Below are positions 1 through 9,300 of a stretch of 64,000 nt of DNA, one piece after another. Source of the DNA: Ectobacillus sp. JY-23. Lineage in GTDB: Bacteria; Bacillota; Bacilli; Bacillales; Bacillaceae_G. Each line of letters starts with the position of its first letter. Position 1 is the stretch's first letter. The DNA is taken from the NCBI RefSeq assembly GCF_023022965.1, contig NZ_CP095462.1, positions 1,860,001-1,924,000 on the forward strand, given 5' to 3'. The translations under genes were made by a program, and so were the position numbers. Under the pieces are notes generated by a model. The model did not search any database. It had not been told where the DNA came from and worked only from the letters and a program-made list of their open reading frames with translations.

Positions 1-209
1 TTCGTAAGCGTTGCTTCTCTTCGTTCACTATGACGCATCATTGGTGTGCGTGAACGCAGCCTAAACATCTTTTCAATTGCAACACGCACAAAATGAATCA
101 CAATTCGCGCCACAATAAAAATAAAGATTACCTTTAGCAGCGCACCCCCAAAACTCACCAACTTATCCGGACTCATCACATATGTATTAAACCATTTTAC
201 AACGTCCAT
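1..209 (-). CDS. MscS-family mechanosensitive channel, N-terminal part
   Basis: The gene runs off the left edge; about 69 residues are visible. It opens with MDVVKWFNTYVMSPDKL, followed by a hydrophobic helix at about residues 18-42 and then the basic stretch ending ...MMRHSERREATL. A single helix followed by ExRxATL is typical of the N-terminus of small MscS channels (YkuT type), which release solutes under hypo-osmotic shock in the cell membrane. The start is fixed by the RBS GAAAGGAGACATACAA just upstream. The C-terminal beta domain and pore helix are outside the window, so the family call rests on the N-terminus only. Confidence 0.7.
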   Translation of the reverse strand, partial: MDVVKWFNTYVMSPDKLVSFGGALLKVIFIFIVARIVIHFVRVAIEKMFRLRSRTPMMRHSERREATLT

Positions 210-238
210 TTGTATGTCTCCTTTCTAAGTAATAAAGG

Positions 239-270
239 AAAAAGCGTAAGGGGCACTTACGCTTTTTTTA
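239..270 (-). terminator. Intrinsic terminator after tyrS
   Basis: Inverted repeat AAAGCGTAAG / CTTACGCTTT with a short loop, immediately after the tyrS stop. T-rich sequence follows on both sides, so it may work in both directions. Confidence 0.75.
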
Positions 271-1530
271 TTAGTATTTAATCAAAAAGTATTTTTTCTT
301 ACCACGTCGAATAATTGTAAATTTATCTTCGATGCGATTTTCCCTATTTACCACTGCATCCGTGCTTTGTACACGCTCGCCGTTTACAGAAATTGCACCG
401 CTTGTAATATCTTCGCGCGCCTGACGCTTAGACGGTGAAATTTTGCTGTTAACAAGTAAGTCAACAAGCGTAATTTCTTCACCCGAATGTGTGTAAGAAG
501 GTACATCTTTAAAGCCCTGCTCAATTTCAGCAGCGGTTAATTCAGCTACTGCACCGTTAAATAAGGCTTGTGAAATTTTAATCGCTTGTTCTAATGCTGC
601 TTCGCCGTGTACAAGCTTCGTCATTTCTTCACCAAGTGCTTTTTGGGCCGCACGCTTTTCAGGTGCTTCTTGTGTTTGTTTTTCAAGTTCTAAGATTTCC
701 TCATGCGACAGGAATGTAAAGTATTTCAAGTATTTGATTACATCGCGGTCATCTGTGTTAATCCAGAACTGGTAGAACTCGTATGGCGTTGTTTTTTCTG
801 CGTCTAGCCAAACAGCACCGCCCTCTGTTTTACCAAACTTCGTACCATCAGATTTTGTAACTAGCGGAATGGTTAGACCAAACACCTTTGCGTCTTCTTC
901 TGTTTTTCGAATCAATTCCATTCCAGCCGTAATATTCCCCCATTGGTCACTGCCGCCCACCTGCAATCGGCAGCCCTCTGTTTGGTACAGCTTCAAGAAG
1001 TCGTATGATTGTAAAATCATGTAGCTGAACTCTGTAAAGGAAATACCTGATTCTAATCGAGAAGCAACTGAATCCTTTGCTAACATATAATTCAAGCCAA
1101 AGTTCTTACCGATATCACGAAGGAACGTAATCAAATCTAAAGATCCAATCCAATCATAGTTGTTCGCGATTGTTGCTGGATTACCCGCTTTCTCAAAGTC
1201 CAGAAAAGAAGAGAGCTGCTCCTTGATGCGCTGACTAAACATCGCAACTGTTTCCTGCTCGTTCAATTGACGTTCCGCTTTTTTGCCACTTGGGTCCCCA
1301 ATTAAGCCTGTACCACCGCCTACTAAGGCAATTGGTTGGTGACCTGCTAATTGGAAACGACGCAAAATTAAAATGGGCAGCATATGTCCAATATGCAAAC
1401 TATCTGCAGTCGGGTCAAACCCGCAGTACAACTTGACACTTTCTTTTGCAAGCAACTCTCGCAGTCCTTCTGCGTCTGTTTGCTGATTAATAAGACCTCT
1501 AAACTCTAAATCCTGTAAGATATCCATCAT
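271..1530 (-). CDS. tyrS: Tyrosyl-tRNA synthetase
   Basis: Class I aminoacyl-tRNA synthetase that charges tRNA-Tyr in the cytosol. The protein has 419 residues, the usual bacterial TyrRS length. The HIGH motif is at about residues 46-49 (LHIGHM), the KMSKS-equivalent loop reads KFGKT in the middle of the protein, and a C-terminal S4 RNA-binding domain ends in RRGKKKYFLIKY. AAAGGAG lies 5 nt before the ATG at 1530; a second ATG follows at once (1527), and a GTG at 1536 sits too close to the RBS. Expression is controlled by the T-box leader upstream. The gene stands alone, ending in its own terminator. Confidence 0.97.
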   Translation of the reverse strand: MMDILQDLEFRGLINQQTDAEGLRELLAKESVKLYCGFDPTADSLHIGHMLPILILRRFQLAGHQPIALVGGGTGLIGDPSGKKAERQLNEQETVAMFSQRIKEQLSSFLDFEKAGNPATIANNYDWIGSLDLITFLRDIGKNFGLNYMLAKDSVASRLESGISFTEFSYMILQSYDFLKLYQTEGCRLQVGGSDQWGNITAGMELIRKTEEDAKVFGLTIPLVTKSDGTKFGKTEGGAVWLDAEKTTPYEFYQFWINTDDRDVIKYLKYFTFLSHEEILELEKQTQEAPEKRAAQKALGEEMTKLVHGEAALEQAIKISQALFNGAVAELTAAEIEQGFKDVPSYTHSGEEITLVDLLVNSKISPSKRQAREDITSGAISVNGERVQSTDAVVNRENRIEDKFTIIRRGKKKYFLIKY

Positions 1531-1539
1531 GTTCACTCC

Positions 1540-1805
1540 TTTAAAATAAAAAAATCGCCCCTAAAAAAGGGACGATTTTATAATCGCGGTACCACCCTAG
1601 TTGTGACATGTATGCCACCACTCGATTTCCATAACGGCTTTAACCGTTCTTTTCCTCTTAAGCACATGCTCATTCGAAAAAGAATGCTCCAGGATGTAAT
1701 TCATGTTTGACTTTGTACCGATTCACACCAACCACCGGCTCTCTTATAACAGTGAGTCAACCACTACTGTAGCCTTTCAACGCTTATTTATTGACTTGAT
1801 ATATA
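1540..1805 (-). ncRNA. T-box leader of tyrS
   Basis: On the minus strand the leader carries a Stem I with CCGGTGGTTGGTGTGAATCGG-like sequence, the specifier region GAATTACAT (TAC at 1696-1698), the T-box core CTAGGGTGGTACCGCG at 1585-1600, and a terminator hairpin at 1551-1579 with a T-run, ending just before the tyrS RBS. T-box RNAs sense uncharged tRNA and switch from terminator to antiterminator. The specifier is read as UAC (Tyr), matching the downstream gene, although UUA overlaps it by one base. Confidence 0.95.
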
Positions 1806-1809
1806 ACCT

Positions 1810-1839
1810 TTTATATCATTATTTCCCCAACACTGTCAA
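1810..1839 (-). promoter_or_regulatory. SigA-type promoter of tyrS
   Basis: TTGACA at 1834-1839 and TATAAA at 1810-1815 on the minus strand, 18-bp spacer, placed directly before the T-box leader. Confidence 0.7.
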
Positions 1840-1852
1840 TCCCATACGCATC

Positions 1853-2083
1853 TTACTTCTTGACTGTCACTTGTCCAATGAAGCGAGAGCTATGATGCTC
1901 CTTTTCCAGCCAATTTGTAAATTCTTTCAAAAACTCTTCCTGCTCCAAATGTGTATACAGGGTTCCTTCAATTTTCAATTCCATTCGCCTTGCCGGCGGT
2001 GTTCGATGAATGGAAATTCGCTTCATAATTTTATCGTATTTATCCATTGTTTCCACAAGAGACTCTTTATCTTCATTACGCAT
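1853..2083 (-). CDS. Small conserved-type hypothetical protein
   Basis: A 76-residue, highly charged, soluble protein (MRNEDKESLVETMDKYDKIM...QVTVKK) with no signal peptide or membrane helix. I do not recognise the family. AAAGGAG lies 8 nt before the ATG at 2083, so this start is preferred to the GTG three codons upstream. It sits between acsA and tyrS on the same strand; the tyrS promoter begins inside or just before its stop. Codon use resembles that of its neighbours, which supports a real gene. No function can be assigned. Confidence 0.7.
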   Translation of the reverse strand: MRNEDKESLVETMDKYDKIMKRISIHRTPPARRMELKIEGTLYTHLEQEEFLKEFTNWLEKEHHSSRFIGQVTVKK

Positions 2084-2280
2084 AGCCTTCACTCCTTTAT
2101 CCTATTCTAACAGAACTTATACGTGCACTATGTATCATTCTCTTATCATTTTTACAACGAGAGGAAATGTTTCATTACTTAGCATCGACCTCAAACTCTT
2201 CTGCGTATCGCTCATTTCTCTCTCTTCTATAATTAAGTACAACTTCCCTTTAAAATTTCACGCTCTTTTATCTTAGCACA

Positions 2281-2313
2281 AAAAAGAAGCTTGAACACGT
2301 GGTTCAAGCTTCT
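2281..2313 (-). terminator. Intrinsic terminator after acsA
   Basis: GAAGCTTGAA / TTCAAGCTTC stem (2287-2296 with 2304-2313) followed on the minus strand by a run of six T. Confidence 0.88.
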
Positions 2314-2319
2314 TTCATA

Positions 2320-4038
2320 TTAATCTTCCATTGTAGAAAGATCTCCTGTCGGTAAATCGAGTTCCCACGCCTTTAAAACGCGACGCATGATTTTACCACT
2401 TCGTGTTTTAGGTAATTTATCTCGAAATTCGATTTGACGAGGTGCCGCGTGTGCAGCCAAACCTTTCTTCACAAATAGACGAATATCTTCAATTAATTCA
2501 TCAGATGGCTCATAACCGGTACGCAATGCAATAAACGCCTTGATGATTTCACCGCGAACAGGGTCCGGTATACCAATAACGCCTGCTTCTGCAACCGCAG
2601 GGTGTTCGACAAGTTTGCTCTCTACTTCAAACGGCCCTACACGCTCTCCTGCCGTCATAATCACATCATCAATTCGTCCTTGGAACCAAAAGTAACCGTC
2701 TTCATCCATATAAGCAGAATCTCCTGATACGTACCAGTCTCCTGGCATAAAATAAGACTCATATTTTGCTTGATTATTCCAAACCATACGCATCATAGAA
2801 GGCCATCCTTTTTTGATAGCTAGATTGCCCATTGTATAAGGAGGTACTTCTTTGCCTTCGTTATCCACAATGGCTGCTTGAATACCAGGAAGTGGTTTGC
2901 CCATAGAACCTGGACGAATTTCCATGCAAGGGTAGTTACAAATAACTTGTCCGCCTGTTTCCGTCATCCACCACGTATCATGTATGCGTAAATGGAATAC
3001 CTTCATACCCCAGCGAACCACTTCTGGATTTAAAGGCTCTCCCACACTCATAATATGACGAAGCGATGATAAATCGTACTTCTTCAGCACATCATCTCCC
3101 GCTCCCATTAACATACGAAATGCCGTTGGTGCACTATACCAAATTGTAACACCATATTCTTGCAGCGCCTCATACCATGCGTCTGGACTGAAACGCCCAC
3201 CAAGTACAACGTTAGAGGTACCCGTTAACCATGGTGCAAAAATACCATAAGACGTACCTGTTACCCAGCCTGGATCTGCTGTGCACCAATATACATCATC
3301 TTCTTGAACATCTAATACCCACTTTGCTGTCTGATAATGCTGAATCATCGCATTATGAACATGCAAAATGCCTTTTGGCTTTCCCGTAGAGCCGGATGTA
3401 TAATGAAGGATGAGACCGTCTTCACGACTTACCCATTCAATGTCTAATTTTTTGGATGCGACTTTGAACAATGGATTAAACGCTACTGTTTTGCCGCCTT
3501 CTTCCACGTTTTCACCAACAAGAAAAACGGTTTTTAAAGCTGGTAAATCGTTAAAGGGAACACGTGAAAGCAACTCCGGTGTCGTAACAAGCACCTTCGC
3601 TTCGCTATCCTCTAAGCGATCGCGCACTGCGCCTTCCATAAAAGCTTCAAACAAAGGTCCTACAATTGCACCAAGCTTTACTGCGCCAAGTAAAGTAAAG
3701 TACAACTCCGGTGAGCGCGGCATAAAGATGAAAACACGGTCTCCTTTTTCTACATCACCATATGTTTTCAGCACATTTCCTGCTTTATTAGAGTTTTCCA
3801 TCATTTCTTTAAAGGTATATTTCTCACGGCGTTCGCTATCTTGATAATATAACGCCACCTTATTTTTAAGCGGTGATGCCGCATGTCTATCAATTGCTTC
3901 ATATGCAATGTTTACACGACCCGTTGTATACCAGGAAAAGTTTTGCTCTGTTTCTTTCCAATCAAAATTTGCACATGTTTCATCATAACTTACTAGATTA
4001 TTAGCTCCTTTAATAACCGGAAGCGCTTCCACTTTCAT
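2320..4038 (-). CDS. acsA: Acetyl-CoA synthetase (AMP-forming)
   Basis: Converts acetate, ATP and CoA to acetyl-CoA in the cytosol. The 572-residue protein has the ANL-superfamily phosphate loop YTSGSTGKPKG (about residues 216-226), the adenylation motif WWMTETGG and the C-terminal lysine region KLPKTRSGKIMRR, whose final-motif Lys is the acetylation target in this family. AAAGGAGGGGG upstream selects the ATG at 4038 (MKVEALPVIKG); the length then equals that of the B. subtilis enzyme. It is transcribed divergently from acuABC, whose products are known to acetylate (AcuA) and deacetylate (AcuC) AcsA, so the two units form one acetate-use module. Confidence 0.97.
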   Translation of the reverse strand: MKVEALPVIKGANNLVSYDETCANFDWKETEQNFSWYTTGRVNIAYEAIDRHAASPLKNKVALYYQDSERREKYTFKEMMENSNKAGNVLKTYGDVEKGDRVFIFMPRSPELYFTLLGAVKLGAIVGPLFEAFMEGAVRDRLEDSEAKVLVTTPELLSRVPFNDLPALKTVFLVGENVEEGGKTVAFNPLFKVASKKLDIEWVSREDGLILHYTSGSTGKPKGILHVHNAMIQHYQTAKWVLDVQEDDVYWCTADPGWVTGTSYGIFAPWLTGTSNVVLGGRFSPDAWYEALQEYGVTIWYSAPTAFRMLMGAGDDVLKKYDLSSLRHIMSVGEPLNPEVVRWGMKVFHLRIHDTWWMTETGGQVICNYPCMEIRPGSMGKPLPGIQAAIVDNEGKEVPPYTMGNLAIKKGWPSMMRMVWNNQAKYESYFMPGDWYVSGDSAYMDEDGYFWFQGRIDDVIMTAGERVGPFEVESKLVEHPAVAEAGVIGIPDPVRGEIIKAFIALRTGYEPSDELIEDIRLFVKKGLAAHAAPRQIEFRDKLPKTRSGKIMRRVLKAWELDLPTGDLSTMED

Positions 4039-4210
4039 TGTAACTTCCCCCTCCTTTAGCAACTCTACTATTTATTATAATGATACTTTTCTTAATTTTC
4101 AGTATAATTTATCGTTTTTATGTAAATTTTTACTGACAAATTTCGATTCACATCGCGTAATTTATACGCTACTATGAAGGAAACGACTAGCATCAAGGGG
4201 GTGAAATCGA

Positions 4211-4843
4211 TTGATTCATAATAAGGTATACCATGCCAAAACATTAAAAACACCAAAAGGTACCTTAATGATTGAAGGCCCTGTGTCTCCTAGTAATTTA
4301 GAACTCTATCAGTTTCATGAGGACCTTACTGCATTTAGACCGGCACCACAGCAGTATAAAGCTGTTTTAGAAATCTCCAAGCTCCCAGAAGCCCGCATTA
4401 TTATAGCACGTCATCAAGACTTAATTGTCGGCTATATTACATATCTTCACCCAGACCCGCTAGAACGCTGGTCAGAAGCGAACATGGAAAACTTGATTGA
4501 GCTTGGTGCTGTTGAAGTTGTGCCTGCTTTCAGAGGCTTCTCTGTAGGTAAAAACATGCTCCAGATATCCATGCTGGACGACTATATGGAAGATTATATC
4601 ATCATTACAACTGAATACTATTGGCACTGGGATTTAAAAGGGACAGGGTTAAATGTGTGGGAATATCGAAAAATCATGGAAAAAATGATGAATGCAGGTG
4701 GGCTAGAGTGGATGGCCACAGATGAACCTGAAATTTGCTCACATCCTGCAAACTGTCTCATGGTTAGAATCGGAAAACGTGTTGATCAAGACTCTATTCA
4801 AACATTTGATAAACTACGTTTTAAAAATAGGTTTATGTATTGA
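4211..4843 (+). CDS. acuA: Protein acetyltransferase AcuA
   Basis: GNAT-family N-acetyltransferase of 210 residues, the normal AcuA length. In B. subtilis AcuA acetylates and inactivates AcsA. The acetyl-CoA-binding part is visible as ELGAVEVVPAFRGFSVGKNML (R-G-x-x-x-G-K pattern, about residues 98-118). The start is a TTG preceded by AAGGGGGTGAAATCGA; no better ATG exists nearby. First gene of acuABC, 12 nt before acuB. Confidence 0.95.
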   Translation: MIHNKVYHAKTLKTPKGTLMIEGPVSPSNLELYQFHEDLTAFRPAPQQYKAVLEISKLPEARIIIARHQDLIVGYITYLHPDPLERWSEANMENLIELGAVEVVPAFRGFSVGKNMLQISMLDDYMEDYIIITTEYYWHWDLKGTGLNVWEYRKIMEKMMNAGGLEWMATDEPEICSHPANCLMVRIGKRVDQDSIQTFDKLRFKNRFMY

Positions 4844-4855
4844 GGGGGCGCACGA

Positions 4856-5491
4856 ATGATTGTAGAAGAAATCATGAATAAGCACGTCATCACATTAAGC
4901 CCTGCGGACACAATTGAAACAGCACTACGTACACTTACCGCTAAAGGCATTCGGCACATTCCCATTGTGACCGCAAACCAGGAGGTCGTTGGCATTATAT
5001 CCGATCGGGATGTAAGAGATGCTTGTCCTTCTATTCTTGATGAGCACATTTGTAATGATATGCTAAAACAACCGATCCAGCGCATTATGACACAGCCGGT
5101 TATTACTTGCCACCCACTTGATTTTGTTGAAGAAATCGCTACGGTTTTTTATGATAATAAAATTGGTTGCTTACCTGTCACACAAGCTGGCAGCCTTGTC
5201 GGTATCATTACTGAGACAAATGTTCTGCATACACTCGTTGAGTTAACAGGGGCCCATCAGCCCGGATCGCAGGTTGAAGTACAAGTAGAAAACATACCCG
5301 GTATCTTAAGTAAAGTTGTAGCTGTATTTGCCAAAGAAAATGTAAATATCGTCAGTGTTCTTGTATATCCCGCCAAGGATGAAATGCAAAAAATCTTAGT
5401 CTTTCGTATCCAGACTATGAATCCCCTAAAGATTATTAATCAATTGCGCGGAGAAGGCTACCATGTATTGTGGCCGAACGCAACTTTCTAA
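4856..5491 (+). CDS. acuB: AcuB, CBS-ACT domain protein
   Basis: A 211-residue cytosolic protein with two N-terminal CBS motifs (about residues 5-60 and 75-130) and a C-terminal ACT-like domain beginning EVQVENIPGILSKVVAVFA. CBS pairs usually bind adenosyl compounds, so AcuB is a likely nucleotide sensor for the acu operon, but its biochemical role is not established. RBS GAGGGGG precedes the ATG. Its stop overlaps the start region of acuC, which implies translational coupling. Confidence 0.93.
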   Translation: MIVEEIMNKHVITLSPADTIETALRTLTAKGIRHIPIVTANQEVVGIISDRDVRDACPSILDEHICNDMLKQPIQRIMTQPVITCHPLDFVEEIATVFYDNKIGCLPVTQAGSLVGIITETNVLHTLVELTGAHQPGSQVEVQVENIPGILSKVVAVFAKENVNIVSVLVYPAKDEMQKILVFRIQTMNPLKIINQLRGEGYHVLWPNATF

Positions 5492-6654
5492 TGGACAGCG
5501 TATTTATATATTCAGAGGCCTTTCAAGACTACCGCTTCAGTGATGAGCATCCATTCAACCAACTTCGTGTCAAACTCGTATACGATTTGTTGCAAAAAGG
5601 GGGATTCATTCATGAATCACAAATCGTATCTCCGCGTATGGCAACGGATGAGGAAATTGCGCTTATTCATGATAGCGCATACATTAAAGCTGTAAAGAAG
5701 GCTGGAAAAGGACTCCTTGATAAACAAAGCGCTTTGCCTTATGGATTAGGTACAGAGGATACGCCTATTTTCCCAGATATGCATGAAGCAAGCGCTTGGC
5801 TTGTTGGCGGCACTTTAACTGCCGTTGACTATGTATTAGAAGGCAAAGCAAAGCATGCTTTAAACCTTGGTGGTGGATTACATCACGGCTTTAAAGGAAA
5901 AGCGTCCGGCTTTTGCGTTTATAATGACAGCTCCATTGCTATTGAATACATAAGGCGTAAATATGGTCTGCGCGTTTTATATGTCGATACAGATGCCCAT
6001 CACGGTGATGGTGTGCAGTGGTCCTTCTATGATACACCAGATGTTTGTACTTTCTCTATGCATGAAACAGGGCGCTATTTGTTTCCAGGCACAGGAGCCG
6101 TAAACGAAAGAGGACATGGTCCCGGTTACGGTTACTCTTTTAACGTACCGCTTGATGCGTTTACTGAAGATGACTCTTTCCTGGAAACATATCGGACAAT
6201 GATGCATGAGGTAGCTGCGTATTTTAAGCCGGATATTATTCTCACACAAAACGGTGCTGATGCGCACTATTACGATCCATTAACACACTTGTGCTCTACC
6301 ATGCGTATCTATAGAGATATTCCAAAGATTGCACATGAAGTAGCTCATCAGTACTGCCATGGTCGCTGGATTGCCGTCGGAGGGGGCGGATATGACATAT
6401 GGCGAGTAGTTCCGAGAGCTTGGTCCTTGATCTGGCTTGAAATGCAGGAGCAAACTGTATCGGGACTTCTTCCTCCCGAGTGGATTGAAACTTGGAAGCC
6501 TCATGCCAAAACGCCTATTTGTACGCATTGGGAAGATGTAGAGCAGCTGTATACACCCATTCCAAGAAAAAATGAAATTGAAGAAAAAAATCGTTTGACG
6601 ATGCTTAAATCATTGGAGATTATACGCTCCAATATGAAAAATAGCATCTTTTAG
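5470..6654 (+). CDS. acuC: Class I/II histone-deacetylase-like protein deacetylase AcuC
   Basis: Zn-dependent deacetylase fold, 394 residues. Catalytic elements are GGGLHHGF (tandem His, about residue 137), the metal-binding DTDAHHGDG (about 172-180) and QNGADAHYYDP. In B. subtilis AcuC removes the acetyl group that AcuA puts on AcsA. Two starts are possible: GTG at 5470, overlapping acuB by 22 nt, or ATG at 5491, which overlaps the acuB stop by 1 nt; neither has a strong RBS, and homologues start near the second (DSVFIYS). The operon ends in a strong terminator just downstream. Confidence 0.95.
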   Translation: MAERNFLMDSVFIYSEAFQDYRFSDEHPFNQLRVKLVYDLLQKGGFIHESQIVSPRMATDEEIALIHDSAYIKAVKKAGKGLLDKQSALPYGLGTEDTPIFPDMHEASAWLVGGTLTAVDYVLEGKAKHALNLGGGLHHGFKGKASGFCVYNDSSIAIEYIRRKYGLRVLYVDTDAHHGDGVQWSFYDTPDVCTFSMHETGRYLFPGTGAVNERGHGPGYGYSFNVPLDAFTEDDSFLETYRTMMHEVAAYFKPDIILTQNGADAHYYDPLTHLCSTMRIYRDIPKIAHEVAHQYCHGRWIAVGGGGYDIWRVVPRAWSLIWLEMQEQTVSGLLPPEWIETWKPHAKTPICTHWEDVEQLYTPIPRKNEIEEKNRLTMLKSLEIIRSNMKNSIF

Positions 6655-6660
6655 GTGGAT

Positions 6661-6697
6661 AAGAAAAAGCGACGGCAGCCCGTCGCTTTTTCTTATT
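6661..6697 (+). terminator. Intrinsic terminator after acuABC
   Basis: Long stem AAGAAAAAGCGACGG / CCGTCGCTTTTTCTT with a 4-nt loop followed by TATTTTT. Confidence 0.9.
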
Positions 6698-6700
6698 TTT

Positions 6701-6839
6701 GGCTCTGTTAAAGTTCGCTTTTGATTTCTGTTACCACGGGCAGTCAAAGAGCCGTCTCAGCGCTACACACCTGCGGTCTCCCTTTAACTCGCTTTCCCTC
6801 CTGAACAAGTACCAATTGTTATCCGACTTTAACACAGCC
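6701..6839 (+). repeat. ~140-bp interspersed element, copy A
   Basis: Begins GGCTCTGTTAAAG and ends CTTTAACACAGCC, so the ends are an imperfect inverted repeat. The same outline recurs at 9100-9252, 36969-37088 (reverse) and 38648-38789. No reading frame is present. Its last base touches the stop codon of the receptor gene on the minus strand. It resembles the short palindromic or MITE-like elements common in Bacillaceae chromosomes. Confidence 0.8.
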
Positions 6840-8825
6840 TTATAGTTTAAACTTGCCAATCATGTCCTGCAGCTCTTCCGCCATTTCGGATAAAGCAATT
6901 GATGCATCGTTCATCTCTTTGATCGAAGCAGATTGCTCTTCCGAAGCGCTAGCGATGCGCTGCGTACCAGCGGCATTCTCGTTGGCCGCAGCTGCAATTT
7001 CATTCACAGCTGCTTCTAAGTTAGTAGCGTCCATAGTCATACGCTGCACCGTAATCACCATGCCCTCCACCTGCGCGGCAATTGTTTCGGTAGACTTTAA
7101 AATTTCCTCAAAGCTTTGTTCGGTTTGCATGGCAATCTGCAAGCCTGATTGCACCTCATTATTAACTTGCTTCATTGTTGAAACCGTTAAGTGAACATCT
7201 TGTTGAATCTCATTAATAAGCTTTCCAATTTCATTTGAGGAGCTTGCGGATTGTTCTGCCAGTTTTCGTACTTCATCAGCAACAATCGCAAATCCTCTGC
7301 CGTGCTCTCCTGCTCTTGCTGCTTCTATCGCTGCATTCAAGGCGAGTAAATTGGTTTGATCCGCAATTCCTTTAATCGCTTCTAGAATTGCTCCGATTTG
7401 TTTGGATTTCTCGTTCAACAGTCCAATTACGGCATCGGATTCATGAACGGAACGGTGAATCGATTGCATTTGCGTAACCGTCTCTTTCACCATCGTACCA
7501 CCGCTCTGTGCTTTTTGCTTTGTGTATACAGATGATTCTGAGATAACTGCCGATCCTTCAGATACACACTGAATGCCGTTTGTTACTTCTTGAAGCAACT
7601 CCGCACCTGCCGCAACACTCTTTGTTTGATGCTCTACACCGCTTGAAACCTGCTCCATTGCATGCGTGATTTGTTGCGTTGTTTCATTAGCCTGGATAAC
7701 ACTTGCTGTCAGCTCTTCAGAAGATGCAGCTACCATCCCAGCTGATGTATTAATTTGTGAGATTAAATTTCGCAAAGACTGTGCCATTTCATTAAAGCTT
7801 GTTGCAAGCTGTCCAACTTCATCTCGAGAGCTTACAGCAATTGTTTCCGTAAGATCACCTTCACTAATCTTCTGCGAAGAAGCCAATAAACGTTTTAATG
7901 GTTTTGTAACTGTCATGATTAGCAGATAAATACCAATGCCGCCAATCACAATAGAAGCCCCAATTACTATTAAGATTTTAAAGAGTGTCGGTCTGGCCGC
8001 ATCCGAAACCTCCTTATCGTACATGGTACCGATAATTTTCCACCCCGTATTTTCGCTCGTTTGGAATGTCATTTTACGCTCTTGGTTTTGATACGTATAA
8101 GATAATATCCCTTCATTTTTCTTATATACGGTGTTCATAAAGTCTTCTTCAACTGCAGTGCCTGGTTTTAACGTAGGATGTACAATAACCTTTTTATCTC
8201 CCGTAAAAATAGATACATAGCCCTCTTTACCAACTTTAACCTGAGTAGCTAATTTTTCAATACTCTTCACATTAAAATCTATTGCAACCACTCCGCTACC
8301 ATCAGTCGTTTTCTTAGCTAAAGTGATAACCGTATCTCCGGTAACAGCATCCTTATATGGATCCGTAATAACAACCTCTCCTGCTTTTTCCATTGCTTGT
8401 TTGTACCACGGACGTTCTTTATGATTATAGCCGGAAGGCAACTGTTGCATCGGTATCATGGCAAATGTACCATTTTCCCCTCCCGTATATACTGATTGTA
8501 TTTCTGGATGAAGCTTAAGATATTTAGCAAAGTCTACTTTAATTGCCAACATACTTTCCTCTGCTTCATAGGTAGACTTACCAAGTAGTGCAGTCATAAT
8601 GTTTAAATCATTAAACTTATTTTCCATATCCTTACTAATAACCGTTTCCAGCACATCCACATTCACTTTCGCGTTTCTTAAAATCTCTTTCTCAAGACTA
8701 TCTTTTGTCTCAGTATAAGAAATGCCCCCTATCGCAACACCAGCTATGATAAAAATTAAAAAAAATGGAAATAAGAGTTTTTTTCCAATAGTCTGTTTTG
8801 TAAATACGTTCCTTATAAACTGCAT
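6840..8825 (-). CDS. Methyl-accepting chemotaxis protein with Cache sensor
   Basis: Membrane receptor of 661 residues. Order: TM1 at about 16-37; extracellular double-Cache ligand domain about 45-275 (contains [20 protein letters not shown]); TM2 about 283-306; HAMP about 307-358; cytoplasmic coiled-coil signalling domain to the end, with the conserved hairpin tip [20 protein letters not shown]. It should signal through CheW/CheA to the flagellar motor. RBS AAGAGGAGG before the ATG fixes the start. The ligand cannot be read from sequence. It occupies the acuC-ccpA interval, between two copies of a 140-150-bp repeat. Confidence 0.95.
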   Translation of the reverse strand: MQFIRNVFTKQTIGKKLLFPFFLIFIIAGVAIGGISYTETKDSLEKEILRNAKVNVDVLETVISKDMENKFNDLNIMTALLGKSTYEAEESMLAIKVDFAKYLKLHPEIQSVYTGGENGTFAMIPMQQLPSGYNHKERPWYKQAMEKAGEVVITDPYKDAVTGDTVITLAKKTTDGSGVVAIDFNVKSIEKLATQVKVGKEGYVSIFTGDKKVIVHPTLKPGTAVEEDFMNTVYKKNEGILSYTYQNQERKMTFQTSENTGWKIIGTMYDKEVSDAARPTLFKILIVIGASIVIGGIGIYLLIMTVTKPLKRLLASSQKISEGDLTETIAVSSRDEVGQLATSFNEMAQSLRNLISQINTSAGMVAASSEELTASVIQANETTQQITHAMEQVSSGVEHQTKSVAAGAELLQEVTNGIQCVSEGSAVISESSVYTKQKAQSGGTMVKETVTQMQSIHRSVHESDAVIGLLNEKSKQIGAILEAIKGIADQTNLLALNAAIEAARAGEHGRGFAIVADEVRKLAEQSASSSNEIGKLINEIQQDVHLTVSTMKQVNNEVQSGLQIAMQTEQSFEEILKSTETIAAQVEGMVITVQRMTMDATNLEAAVNEIAAAANENAAGTQRIASASEEQSASIKEMNDASIALSEMAEELQDMIGKFKL

Positions 8826-9099
8826 AAAACTTACCTCCTCTTATATTTCTTTTTTCGACATGTCTATGTAGATTGGGCGGTTTATCCACTTGCATATGAA
8901 ATTAGTTCTTTCATCAGCAGTTATTTGAAATTATCTTCATCACAAATAATGATTTTTCAATTAAACTTTTTGAAATAAAGATATTGTCGCGCACCATTAT
9001 TCTATGTAACAAGTCCATTCTACTGTGAATTCTATATAATACAATTTTATTTGTCTATATTAATTTAAAAATAATTAGAAAAAACAATAAAATTTGTTT

Positions 9100-9252
9100 T
9101 AATAGAGTTTAAGTTCGTTTCTGATTTTCTTTAGCCTCCTCATTGCTGTTGGGTCTGCGAGGTCTCTTTTTGATCTACTTTCCTGCAAGAGTCTTACCAT
9201 TTCACTCCCATTAACACGTACCAATGAGCCACCTCCGGCTTTCACACAGCTT
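9100..9252 (+). repeat. ~150-bp interspersed element, copy B (degenerate)
   Basis: Matches copy A in order and sense: AGTTTAAGTTCG near the left end, CCTGCAAGAGTC and ACACGTACCAATGAG inside, and TTTCACACAGCTT at the right. It lies in the 475-nt gap 8826-9300, whose other part (8826-9100) is AT-rich upstream sequence of the receptor gene with no recognised motif. Confidence 0.65.
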
Positions 9253-9267
9253 CAATAATAAAAACAA

Positions 9268-9300
9268 ATAAAAAAAAACGCACAGGACTCTGTGCGCTTT
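9268..9300 (-). terminator. Intrinsic terminator after ccpA
   Basis: CGCACAG / CTGTGCG stem, 4-nt loop, followed on the minus strand by a run of eight T. Confidence 0.9.

Noticed and set aside
4019-4032. GGAAGCGCTTCC palindrome at the acsA start as a cre site
   Set aside because: The core fits (ACG-type centre) but three outer consensus positions fail, and the sequence simply encodes VEALP in acsA. It may still contribute, but I cannot support it.
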